9,863 bases of DNA. Source: Bacillota bacterium. GTDB taxonomy: Bacteria; Bacillota; Sulfobacillia; Thermaerobacterales; Thermaerobacteraceae. The notes below the pieces were generated by a model. It saw only the letters and a list, made by a program, of their open reading frames with translations, was not told where the DNA came from and did no database searches. A program made the translations under genes and the position numbers. This document shows positions 1-6,046 of this stretch, piece by piece (the first letter of the stretch is position 1; each line of letters opens with the position of its first letter). The stretch is from assembly GCA_003242195.1 (NCBI GenBank), contig QGUQ01000045.1:1-9863 (forward strand), written 5' to 3'.

Positions 1-988
1 GGGCCAGGTCGTAGAGCACTTGCAACCCGTGGGCGTGGCGGGAGAAGCCGGCCTCCTCGAAGGCCTGCCGGGTGTAGGCGGTGATGACCTGGCGGTTGGC
101 GAAGGCGAAGTTGGCAGCCGCCGCCATGGCCCCTAGATAGTCTTGGCCCTCGGGGCTGCGGATGGGAGCCGCGGCCAGCTGCCGGTCGGGCAGGTGGATG
201 CCGTACTTGCGGGCCGCCGCCAGCATCCGGTCCAGGTGATCCTGGCATACCTGGTGCCCCAGACCCCGCGAGCCCGTGTGGATCAGGACGGTGACCTGGC
301 CCTCCCACAAGCCGTAGGCGCGGGCGGCTTCCTCGTCGTAGATACGGTCGACGTACTGAACCTCCAGGAAGTGGTTGCCGCTGCCCAGGGTTCCCAGTTG
401 CAAACGGCCCCGCTCCAGTGCCCGGGTGGAGACCAGCGTGGGCGCCGCCCCCGGCAGGCGGCCGCCCGACTCGATGAAGCGCAGGTCGCCTTCCTCGCCG
501 AACCCCTCTTCCACGGCCCAGCGGGCGCCCTCGCGGAGCACCGCCCGCAGGTCCCGGTTCTTCACGCGGAGCTCGTGGCGCTCCGAGCCGACCCCCGCCG
601 GTACCAGCCGGTGCAGGGCGTTGGCCAGGGTTTCCTTGTAAGGCTCCAGGTCCTGCCGCGAGAGGGCCGACCGCAGCAGGCGCACGCCGCAGTTGATGTC
701 GAAGCCCACGCCGCCGGGGCTGACGACGCCGTCCTTCTCGGGATCAAAGGCTGCCACGCCGCCGATGGGAAAGCCGTAGCCCCAATGGATGTCGGGGAGG
801 GCCACGGCGGGGCTGACGATGCCAGGCAGCATGGCCACATTGACCAGTTGCTTCAGAGCCTCGCCGCCCTCGCCCTCCAGGTCGGCGAGGATGGCTTCCG
901 AGGCGTAAAAGACGGCGTCGGCCCGCATGGACCCGTGGCGCGGGATGCGGTACCGGTACGGTCCAATGGCCTCGATCCGCTCGATCAT
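1..988 (-). CDS. rtcB: RtcB-family RNA ligase (3'-phosphate/5'-OH), N-terminal 329 residues, truncated by window edge
   Basis: RtcB joins RNA 2',3'-cyclic phosphate or 3'-phosphate ends to 5'-OH ends in a GTP- and Mn2+-dependent reaction in the cytoplasm, serving RNA repair or tRNA splicing. The reverse-strand translation shows family blocks in order: LPDIHWGYGFPIGG (65-78), GGVGFDINCGVRLL (92-105, metal ligands D97 and C100), LGSGNHFLEV (201-210, N205/H206), HTGSRGLGHQ (237-246, H237) and AAAANFAFANRQ (289-300). The family is usually near 480 residues, so about 150 C-terminal residues, including the guanylylated histidine, lie left of base 1. The ATG at 988 is chosen because GGGAGG (1003-998) stands about nine bases upstream and because the protein begins in register with the family N-terminus. 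No archease partner is visible. The gene is divergent from the moaD-moaE unit. Identity is secure; the physiological RNA substrate is unknown. Confidence 0.96.
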   Translation of the reverse strand, partial: MIERIEAIGPYRYRIPRHGSMRADAVFYASEAILADLEGEGGEALKQLVNVAMLPGIVSPAVALPDIHWGYGFPIGGVAAFDPEKDGVVSPGGVGFDINCGVRLLRSALSRQDLEPYKETLANALHRLVPAGVGSERHELRVKNRDLRAVLREGARWAVEEGFGEEGDLRFIESGGRLPGAAPTLVSTRALERGRLQLGTLGSGNHFLEVQYVDRIYDEEAARAYGLWEGQVTVLIHTGSRGLGHQVCQDHLDRMLAAARKYGIHLPDRQLAAAPIRSPEGQDYLGAMAAAANFAFANRQVITAYTRQAFEEAGFSRHAHGLQVLYDLA

Positions 989-1080
989 GGCCCCGTTCCT
1001 CCCGGGGAACCCGGCCCCGGCACCCGGCCGCAGGCGCGCTGCCCCTGCGCCGGTCGGCCGGTCTTCCCGCATGCGAGATC

Positions 1081-1104
1081 ATTATCACAACCATTCGTAT
1101 CACA
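1081..1104 (-). promoter_or_regulatory. Candidate rtcB promoter with TGTGATA direct repeats
   Basis: An AT-rich island in otherwise very GC-rich DNA. Read on the minus strand it contains TGTGATA twice (1104-1098 and 1089-1083), exactly 15 bases apart. The second copy runs into GATAAT (1086-1081), preceded by TG in an extended -10 arrangement (TGTGATAAT). That would start transcription near 1075 and give rtcB a leader of roughly 85 bases. No good -35 hexamer is seen 16-18 bases upstream, so an activator or the extended -10 would have to compensate. The repeats could be an operator half-site pair. The assignment is by position and composition only. Confidence 0.35.
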
Positions 1105-1187
1105 GGCGACGGTCGCCGGCACCCGGGGCCCCGTCGCCCCATGGCCCGACCCGGGACGGTGGCCCTCGGGATGGGGCGGGGTGAGTC

Positions 1188-1240
1188 ACCGCCGCCTCCG
1201 GACGGTCGACGGCCGGACGGGAAGGCGTTACCCTGGCGGT
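1188..1240 (+). other. Foldable GC-rich segment in the moaD-moaE leader
   Basis: Three nested complementary pairs can form one branched or stacked hairpin: ACCGCC (1188-1193) with GGCGGT (1235-1240), GCC (1194-1196) with GGC (1224-1226), and TCCGG (1197-1201) with CCGGA (1213-1217). It ends 32 bases before the first candidate start of the MoaD-MoaE fusion, so it could be a structured 5' leader. In DNA this GC-rich, helices of this length are common by chance. I could not match it to the Moco, cobalamin or c-di-AMP riboswitch consensus from memory. The remainder of the 989-1272 spacer shows a short perfect inverted repeat GGCGAC-G-GTCGCC (1105-1117) and nothing gene-like. Confidence 0.2.
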
Positions 1241-1272
1241 AGGCGAACCACATCCCCACGGCAGCGCCGGGC

Positions 1273-2157
1273 ATGGGAAGGGATGAGCACGGGGGTGGTG
1301 GCGTGCCGTCGATGGGGACGAACCGGCCTCCCGCCGGCAGTGGCGGCGGGAGGAACGGCGAGGGGGCGACGGCGGGCGGGGCGCCCGTGCCGGGCGGGTC
1401 GACCCCCGGGAGCGGCGCGGGAACGGGTGCAACGGTCCGGGTGCGGCTGTTTGCTGCGGTGGCCGAGCGGTGGGGGGAGCGTGAGCTGCAGCTGGCGGTT
1501 CCGCCCGGTGCCACGGCCGCCACGGTGGTGGAGTACCTGCGCGCCCGCCGCCCGGAGATGGCGCAGCTTCTGGATGCCTGCAGGCTGGCGGTCAACGGCC
1601 GCTACGCCGAGCCGGGGCAGCCCGTCCGCGGGGGCGACGAGGTGGCCCTGATCCCTCCCGTCAGTGGCGGCGCCCCCGAGCGGCGCGAGGGCGGTGGGCG
1701 GTTCTTCGTCACGGACCGCCCGCTGTCGCTGGACGAGCTCTTCCGCCACGTGGCGCGACCGGAGCACGGGGCGGTGGTCCTGTTCGTCGGGATCACGCGC
1801 CGGTTCACGGGTGACCGGGAGACGCGTTACCTGGAATACGAGGCGTACGCCGAGATGGCCGCGGGCGAGCTGGCCCGCATCGGGGCGGAGGCCGAGGAGC
1901 GCTGGCCCGGCGCGCGCCTGGCCATCGGCCACCGCGTGGGCCGGGTGGACATCGGCGAGGCCAGCGTGGTCATCGCCGCCGCCGCGCCCCACCGGCCCGA
2001 TGCCTTTGCCGCCGCCCGTTACGCCATCGAGGAGCTGAAGCGCCGGGCACCCATCTGGAAGAAGGAGCATTACGTCGATGGCTCGGTGGAGTGGGTCGGC
2101 GTGGGCCCCGAACCGGGGGTGGCCCGGCCCTCTGCCGGTGGGGAGAGGGAGCGGTGA
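1273..2157 (+). CDS. MoaD-MoaE fusion: molybdopterin synthase small and large subunits in one chain
   Basis: Molybdopterin synthase converts cyclic pyranopterin monophosphate to molybdopterin using sulfur carried on the MoaD C-terminal Gly-Gly. Residues 55-133 form a MoaD ubiquitin-like domain (VRVRLFAAVAERWG at the start, DEVALIPPVSGG at the end). Residues about 144-275 form MoaE, with GAVVLFVGITRRFTG (166-180), a YLEYEAY block (186-192), GHRVGRVDIGE (219-229) and the active-site stretch ELKRRAPIWKKE (254-265), whose K256 and K263 correspond to the catalytic lysines of E. coli MoaE. The Gly132-Gly133 is internal, so cleavage after it would be needed for thiocarboxylation, as reported for mycobacterial MoaX. 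Residues 1-53 are Gly/Pro-rich low complexity with no family match; GTG 1303 or ATG 1312 are alternative starts and none has a strong ribosome binding site. The next gene overlaps its stop codon. Confidence 0.93.
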   Translation: MGRDEHGGGGVPSMGTNRPPAGSGGGRNGEGATAGGAPVPGGSTPGSGAGTGATVRVRLFAAVAERWGERELQLAVPPGATAATVVEYLRARRPEMAQLLDACRLAVNGRYAEPGQPVRGGDEVALIPPVSGGAPERREGGGRFFVTDRPLSLDELFRHVARPEHGAVVLFVGITRRFTGDRETRYLEYEAYAEMAAGELARIGAEAEERWPGARLAIGHRVGRVDIGEASVVIAAAAPHRPDAFAAARYAIEELKRRAPIWKKEHYVDGSVEWVGVGPEPGVARPSAGGERER

Positions 2158-2168
2158 GGGACGACACC

Positions 2169-3536
2169 ATGCAGGTGACGGGGCGCTGGGACCTGGCGGA
2201 GGTCCCCGAGCTGCTGTCGTGGGACCGGCGGCTCCCGCCCATCCGCATCCCGGTGTGGGGCAACATCCCTACGACACCGCGGTTGCGGGCGCTGATCGAC
2301 AGCGCAGCCTTCCAGCGGCTGCGGCGAGTACGCCAGACGGGGCCGGCCTTCCTCGTGTATCCGGGCGCCGTGCACACGCGCTTTGAGCACTCCCTGGGCA
2401 CCTACGAGATGGCCCGGCGCCTGGTCATCGCCCTCTGGTCGCGGTCCGGGGACCGCCCGCTCCTCACGCCCGAGGACGTCCGGACCTTCCTGGTCTGCGC
2501 CCTGCTGCACGACATCGGTCACTATCCCTTCTCCCACACCATCGAGGAGATCCCGGACGCACCCTTCCGGGCGGGGCGGCTGCCGCGGCACGAGGAACGC
2601 GGGGCCTCCATCATCCGGCAGAACGAGGAAATCCGTCACATCCTTACCGACCTCTGGGAAGTCGACCCCGAGCGGGTTTGTCGTATCTTGCGGGAGGAAC
2701 AGGCCTCCGGAACCGAGGCCGACCTGCGCCTGGCGCGCATGCTGTCCGGTCCCATCAACCCCGACCGCCTGGACTACCTCGCCCGGGACAGCGAGCACAT
2801 CGGCGTGCCCTACGGCCGCGGCATCGATTACGAGCGGTTGCTGGACTCCGTCTGCTGGACCCCCGACGGGCTGGGCGTCGGGGTGACGCCCAAGGGGGTC
2901 TCGGCGGTGGAGACCCTGATCTTCGCCTCCTACATCATGTACCGCGACGTGTACTGGCACCACACCGGCCGCATCGCAGCGGCCATGCTGCGGCGGGCCC
3001 TGACGGAGGCGCTGGCGGCGGGCGACTTCGCCGTCGAGGACTTCATCGACCTGGATGACGAGCAGGCCCTCGGCCTCCTCCGCGCCAGTCCCAACCCCGT
3101 CACCCGCGACCTGGTGGAACGCCTGACGGGCGCCGGGCGGCGCCTGTACAAGCGTGTGGCCCGGCTGAACTACGCCCGGGCCCTGGCGGGCGATTACGGC
3201 GAGGAGATCCGGGCGCTGGTGCAGGCGGACTACTGGGAGCGGGAGGCCTGGGCTCGGGATGCCTGTGCGGAACTGGCGCGCCGGTCGGGGCGGCCGGTGG
3301 AGCCCCACCACCTGCTGGTGGACATCGTCGGCGGCGGCAAGAGCCTCTTCTTCGAGGTGCCGGTGGTGGCCGGCGGCAGGGTCTACACGACCGCCGACCC
3401 CGAAGTCTCGGTTCTGGCCCCCTACATCGCCCGCAACTTCCAGGAGCAAGCCAAGTACGTGCTGCTGGCGGCGCCGGCGGAATTCGTCAACGACTTTCAG
3501 CAGATGTTCCGTCTCTCTGCAGGCTGGCACCCCTGA
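2169..3536 (+). CDS. HD-domain phosphohydrolase, COG1078/SAMHD1-like
   Basis: A 455-residue cytoplasmic metal-dependent phosphohydrolase related to SAMHD1 and bacterial dNTPases. Members tested elsewhere cleave dNTPs to deoxynucleoside plus triphosphate; the substrate here is not known. The HD signature is complete: H74 in HTRFEHSLG (69-77), H114-D115 in LLHDIGHYPFSH (112-123), and D202 in NPDRLDYLARD (197-207). FQRLRRVRQTG (48-58) and HEERG (141-145) are also typical of this family. ATG 2169 is preferred because GAGGG (2156-2160) lies eight bases upstream. GTG 2154, which overlaps the moaE stop as GTGA and has GGGAG eight bases upstream, is nearly as good and would add VRDDT. Either way the gene is probably translationally coupled to moaD-moaE. 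No clear intrinsic terminator follows; 3575-3590 and 3593-3625 hold only weak hairpins without T-runs. Confidence 0.93.
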   Translation: MQVTGRWDLAEVPELLSWDRRLPPIRIPVWGNIPTTPRLRALIDSAAFQRLRRVRQTGPAFLVYPGAVHTRFEHSLGTYEMARRLVIALWSRSGDRPLLTPEDVRTFLVCALLHDIGHYPFSHTIEEIPDAPFRAGRLPRHEERGASIIRQNEEIRHILTDLWEVDPERVCRILREEQASGTEADLRLARMLSGPINPDRLDYLARDSEHIGVPYGRGIDYERLLDSVCWTPDGLGVGVTPKGVSAVETLIFASYIMYRDVYWHHTGRIAAAMLRRALTEALAAGDFAVEDFIDLDDEQALGLLRASPNPVTRDLVERLTGAGRRLYKRVARLNYARALAGDYGEEIRALVQADYWEREAWARDACAELARRSGRPVEPHHLLVDIVGGGKSLFFEVPVVAGGRVYTTADPEVSVLAPYIARNFQEQAKYVLLAAPAEFVNDFQQMFRLSAGWHP

Positions 3537-3670
3537 TCCCGCCAGGAACACATCGGACAGCAAACGGGCGTATCCGGCCGTGATTGGCCGCGTCCTGGGG
3601 ACAAAATCCCTCCCGGGGACCAGGAGAGGGGAGAAGCCGCCTCAGGACGGCATCGAGTGTTTCTCGCCGG

Positions 3671-3699
3671 TTGCCCGATTGTTACCGAATTGTTACGAT
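3671..3699 (+). promoter_or_regulatory. Candidate sigma-A promoter of the cell-wall hydrolase gene
   Basis: TTGCCC (3671-3676, 4/6 match to TTGACA) and TACGAT (3694-3699, 4/6 match to TATAAT) are separated by 17 bases. The spacing is ideal and both elements keep the most conserved positions. Transcription would start near 3705-3708, one to four bases before the ATG at 3709, so the mRNA would be leaderless or nearly so. That agrees with the lack of a Shine-Dalgarno sequence before this ATG. Confidence 0.5.
3680..3696 (+). promoter_or_regulatory. WalR (YycF)-like operator TGTTAC-N5-TGTTAC
   Basis: Two identical hexamers TGTTAC (3680-3685 and 3691-3696) are separated by five bases, an 11-bp period that puts both on one face of the helix. 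This is an exact fit to the WalR consensus TGT(A/T)A(A/T/C)-N5-TGT(A/T)A(A/T/C) described for low-GC Gram-positive bacteria, where WalRK controls cell-wall hydrolases. The gene directly downstream is a cell-wall hydrolase. The repeat identity extends to ATTGTTAC (3678-3685 and 3689-3696). The second hexamer overlaps the proposed -10, which would suggest repression if that promoter is right. An inverted GGTAAC at 3712-3717 could be a third half-site. PhoP-type regulators also use 11-bp repeats and are an alternative. Confidence 0.5.
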
Positions 3700-3708
3700 G
3701 CGGGCGTC

Positions 3709-4551
3709 ATGGGTAACCAGCGTTTCTGGAAGAACCTCGCGGGTAGCGGCGCCCTGGCGGGCATACTCGTCTGGGCGTTCTCCGCGGCTGCCATCGCCAG
3801 GGTAGCCCCGGCCCGGCCGTGGCATCCGGTGGAGATGGAGGCGGCCGCGCCCGCCCGGGACGTCGCCGCGGCCACCGACGAGGACCCCATCGACCGGGTG
3901 CGCGCCGAGGTCTTGCGCCGGCGCGCGGAAGCGGCGCGGCAGGCGGCGGTGATGCGGGCGGCCGAGGCCAAGAGGCACGAGCAGGCCCGTTCCCGTGAGC
4001 AGGCAGGACGGGAGGAGCGTGTGGCCGCCCGGGATCGGAGCCGGGAGCGGGACGGCGAGGGTGCTCGCAAGGCCGCGGCGCGCCAGGCCGCCCTGCGGAA
4101 GGCCCAGGCGGACCAGGAGCGGAAGCGCACGACGCGTAAGCGTACCGCGCGCGTGGCTTCCCGGAAGGAAGGCGCCGCGACCGTCTCCCTGGCGGATGTG
4201 GAGTTGCTGGCGCGGGTGATCAAGATCGAGGCCGGCGGCGAGCCCTATGAGGGGAAGGTGGCGGTGGGTGCCGTGATCGTCAACCGCGTGCGGAGCCCCC
4301 GCTTCCCCAACTCGCTGCGGGCGGTGATCTACTCACCGGGCCAGTTCCCCGGCGTCACCGAGATGATCGACGAGGTGCGACCGGGATCGTCGGATCTGCG
4401 CGCCGCCAAGGAAGCACTGGCGGGTCGCGATCCCTCCAACGGCGCCCTCTACTTCTACAATCCCCGGATTCACCGCTGCGACGGGGAGGGCGACTTTCTC
4501 TGCAGCCTGAAGGTGACCGCCCGCATCGGGAACCACGTCTTCGCCCGCTAG
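3709..4551 (+). CDS. SleB-like cell-wall hydrolase with N-terminal membrane anchor and charged helical linker
   Basis: A predicted peptidoglycan hydrolase (Hydrolase_2/SleB family, lytic-transglycosylase-type activity in studied members) acting outside the membrane. Residues 11-30 (AGSGALAGILVWAFSAAAIA) form a signal peptide or membrane anchor after a short N-terminus with K8. Residues about 60-150 are extremely rich in Ala, Arg, Glu, Lys and Gln and probably form a long coiled coil or helical spacer. The catalytic domain spans 161-280, with ARVIKIEAGGEPYEG (168-182; E174 is the expected catalytic Glu), VGAVIVNRVRSPRFPNSL (186-203), DPSNGALYFYNP (241-252) and the terminal RIGNHVFA block (272-279). 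No separate peptidoglycan-binding domain is seen, unlike spore SleB, so vegetative wall turnover is as likely as spore germination. ATG 3709 has no good ribosome binding site; TTG 3679 is the only plausible alternative. Confidence 0.9.
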   Translation: MGNQRFWKNLAGSGALAGILVWAFSAAAIARVAPARPWHPVEMEAAAPARDVAAATDEDPIDRVRAEVLRRRAEAARQAAVMRAAEAKRHEQARSREQAGREERVAARDRSRERDGEGARKAAARQAALRKAQADQERKRTTRKRTARVASRKEGAATVSLADVELLARVIKIEAGGEPYEGKVAVGAVIVNRVRSPRFPNSLRAVIYSPGQFPGVTEMIDEVRPGSSDLRAAKEALAGRDPSNGALYFYNPRIHRCDGEGDFLCSLKVTARIGNHVFAR

Positions 4552-4598
4552 GCCTCGTCGGTCGCTAGGCGCGGCGCCGGTATCGAGAGCGGAGATGT

Positions 4599-4636
4599 CG
4601 AGCGGGGAGCGGCTCCGGCCGCTCCCCGCTCGTTTT
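4599..4636 (+). terminator. Intrinsic terminator after the cell-wall hydrolase gene
   Basis: A perfect 15-bp stem, CGAGCGGGGAGCGGC (4599-4613) with its exact complement at 4618-4632, closes on the loop TCCG. This makes a C(UNCG)G tetraloop, a particularly stable RNA loop. TTTT follows at 4633-4636. It lies 47 bases beyond the stop codon. The T-run occurs only on the plus-strand side, so it should not terminate the convergent DUF1405 transcript. The only candidate for that is a weak 6-bp hairpin at 4684-4700 with no T-run. Confidence 0.88.
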
Positions 4637-4740
4637 GGGTCCCGCAGCTGGCCCGGTTCTTCCGCCGTTCCGGAGCCCTTTCTGCCCCTTCTGGAGGGGC
4701 CCCCATACTCCTCGAACTGCCGGGCTCACCAGGCCCTCGC

Positions 4741-5379
4741 TCAGGCGGTGGCCCCGCTTTCCTGTCGCCGCCCGCCGGCGGGACCGGCGGCGCGCCGGTA
4801 GACGAAGGCCCCCGCCAGCAGGGCCAGGGCCAGGGCCACCAGCGCGGCGACCCCGGCGACCTCCGGTCCGGGCAGGTAGGGATGCAGGCCGGCCCCGTAA
4901 TCCACCAGGTCGTTGAAAGCGGCCCAACCCCATGCCGCCAGTACGGCCGCGGGGGCTGCCGGATACCAGCGCTGGTAGATGGCCGCCTCGATCGCCATCC
5001 CGGCGTGGGAGGCGATGAGCAGGAGCGCCTCCGGGTGCCAAGAGCCCGTGCGCGCCCCGTAGACGCCCAGCACGACCACCGTCCACAAGCCGTACTTGAC
5101 CATGGTCAGGTAGGCGAAGGCCTCCAGCACGCGGGACCGGCGCTCCAGCAGCTGGAGGATCAGGACCACGGTGAAAAGGGTGGAGGCCGTGGGCGAGTCG
5201 GGGACCACCGGCCATTGCCAGCGCGGGGTGGCTGCCAGCTGGTCGTGGTACCACCAGAAGCCCCAGGCGGAGCCGACGGCATTGACGACGACCAGCGTCC
5301 ACGTGAGCGGGCGGTTGCCGGGCAAGTCGGCCAACCAGCGGGCGGCCCGCCGAAGGGGGTGTTGTCGCGCCTCGTCCAC
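4741..5379 (-). CDS. DUF1405 family integral membrane protein (YpjA-like)
   Basis: A 212-residue membrane protein of unknown function. Visible traits of the family are N33 with GFWWYHDQL (40-48), the block TPRWQWPVVPDSPTAS (51-66), KYGLWT (95-100) and SHAGMAIEA (124-132). Hydrophobic segments at about 26-43, 66-79, 88-107, 114-133, 140-156 and 173-194 suggest five to six transmembrane helices. The GTG at 5379 is chosen because a strong AGGAGG stands seven bases upstream and because the family homology begins soon after; a longer in-frame extension from an upstream ATG has no support. In Bacillus a DUF1405 gene, ypjA, sits beside the menaquinol-cytochrome c reductase genes. Here the gene is divergent from cytochrome c maturation genes, with 76 bases between the two start codons. 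A role around cytochrome biogenesis or respiration is an inference. Confidence 0.85.
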   Translation of the reverse strand: MDEARQHPLRRAARWLADLPGNRPLTWTLVVVNAVGSAWGFWWYHDQLAATPRWQWPVVPDSPTASTLFTVVLILQLLERRSRVLEAFAYLTMVKYGLWTVVVLGVYGARTGSWHPEALLLIASHAGMAIEAAIYQRWYPAAPAAVLAAWGWAAFNDLVDYGAGLHPYLPGPEVAGVAALVALALALLAGAFVYRRAAGPAGGRRQESGATA

Positions 5380-5455
5380 CGCTGCACCTCCTCGCCGAGA
5401 CCTGCCGGTGGCGCCGCGGTCTTCCCTGGGGTACATTGAAGGGCGGGGTGGAACC

Positions 5456-5977
5456 GTGTCGCGTGGCCTCTGGCCCTGGCTGATCGTGCTGGCGCTGACC
5501 CTGGTGATCGCGCCCTGGATCGCGCTCCAGGCCGGTACCGAGACCGGCCCCCTCGAGCGGGAGGCGCGGGCCATCGAGCGTTCCCTGCGCTGCCCCGTGT
5601 GCGAGGGGCAGTCGGTGGCCGATTCCAATTCCTCCGTCGCCCTGGAGATGCGCGAGGAGATCCGCGAGATGCTGGCCCAGGGCAAGACGCGCGACGAGAT
5701 CCTCCAATATTACGTGAACCGGTACGGTGAATGGATCCTCTACATGCCCCCGCCCCGCGGGGTCTTTCTTCTCGGGTGGTTCCTCCCCTTCCTGGCGGTG
5801 GCGGCCGGCGGCTGGGTCGTCTACCGCTGGCTGCGGGCGCGGGCGGGTACGGAAGGGACGCGGTCGCCGGCATCTGCACGGGCCGCGCCTGCGCCGGAGG
5901 ATGGGACGCCCGGCGAGGACGGCGAGGGTGCCGGCGACGGTGTGGACTGGCAGCGGGAACTGTCGCGCTGGATGTGA
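5456..5977 (+). CDS. ccmH: Cytochrome c-type biogenesis protein CcmH (CcmH/CycL/NrfF family)
   Basis: CcmH is a membrane-anchored thiol protein that binds and reduces the CxxCH cysteines of apocytochrome c so that CcmF can attach haem. The 173-residue product has an N-terminal hydrophobic segment (5-22), then the diagnostic three-helix domain: LRCPVCEGQSVADSNSSVA (44-62, redox pair C46 and C49), MREEIREMLAQGKTRDEI (65-82) and RYGEWILYMPPPRG (89-102). A second membrane helix follows at about 103-123. After it comes a Gly/Ala/Pro-rich tail ending DWQRELSRWM, probably cytoplasmic. The GTG at 5456 is the only sensible start in frame; GGTGG lies four bases upstream, a weak ribosome binding site. 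It is first in the ccmH-ccmF-redoxin cluster. TACATT (5432-5437) could be a -10, but no -35 is convincing. Confidence 0.93.
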   Translation: MSRGLWPWLIVLALTLVIAPWIALQAGTETGPLEREARAIERSLRCPVCEGQSVADSNSSVALEMREEIREMLAQGKTRDEILQYYVNRYGEWILYMPPPRGVFLLGWFLPFLAVAAGGWVVYRWLRARAGTEGTRSPASARAAPAPEDGTPGEDGEGAGDGVDWQRELSRWM

Positions 5978-6046
5978 GGGCGGGACGCGGCCGTCGCCCC
6001 GCGTCACCGCACCCTGACCTGGCGGCCCCTTGGAGGAGGCGTTGTG

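Noticed and set aside
143..1651. 502-codon plus-strand open frame over rtcB
   Set aside because: It is antisense to rtcB and runs out of frame into moaD-moaE. Its composition is that of a GC-rich shadow frame, with no recognisable domain and no ribosome binding site.
2070..3563. 497-codon minus-strand open frame opposite the HD gene
   Set aside because: The plus strand encodes a complete HD phosphohydrolase with all catalytic motifs; the reverse frame is a mirror effect of GC-rich third positions.
3593..3625. Hairpin TCCTGG/CCAGGA as terminator of the HD gene
   Set aside because: Only six base pairs with a long loop and no following T-run.
3537..3700. c-di-AMP (ydaO-type) riboswitch before the cell-wall hydrolase
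   Set aside because: Such riboswitches precede wall hydrolases in Firmicutes, and GGGGAC-like blocks occur here, but I could not find the conserved core blocks in order, and the likely transcription start is downstream of this segment.
4684..4700. Hairpin GCCCCT-TCTGG-AGGGGC as terminator of the DUF1405 gene
   Set aside because: Six-base stem, and the minus-strand continuation AGAAAGG has no T-run.
5432..5437. TACATT as the -10 of ccmH
   Set aside because: No acceptable -35 at the right distance (the hexamer 17 bases upstream is TGGCGC-like), so it was not listed as a promoter.
5380..5685. Longer N-terminus for the DUF1405 protein (ATG at 5685) and longer N-terminus for CcmH (start at 5171)
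   Set aside because: Each extension would run antisense through the other gene. The GTG starts at 5379 and 5456 fit the family N-termini, and the first has a perfect AGGAGG.
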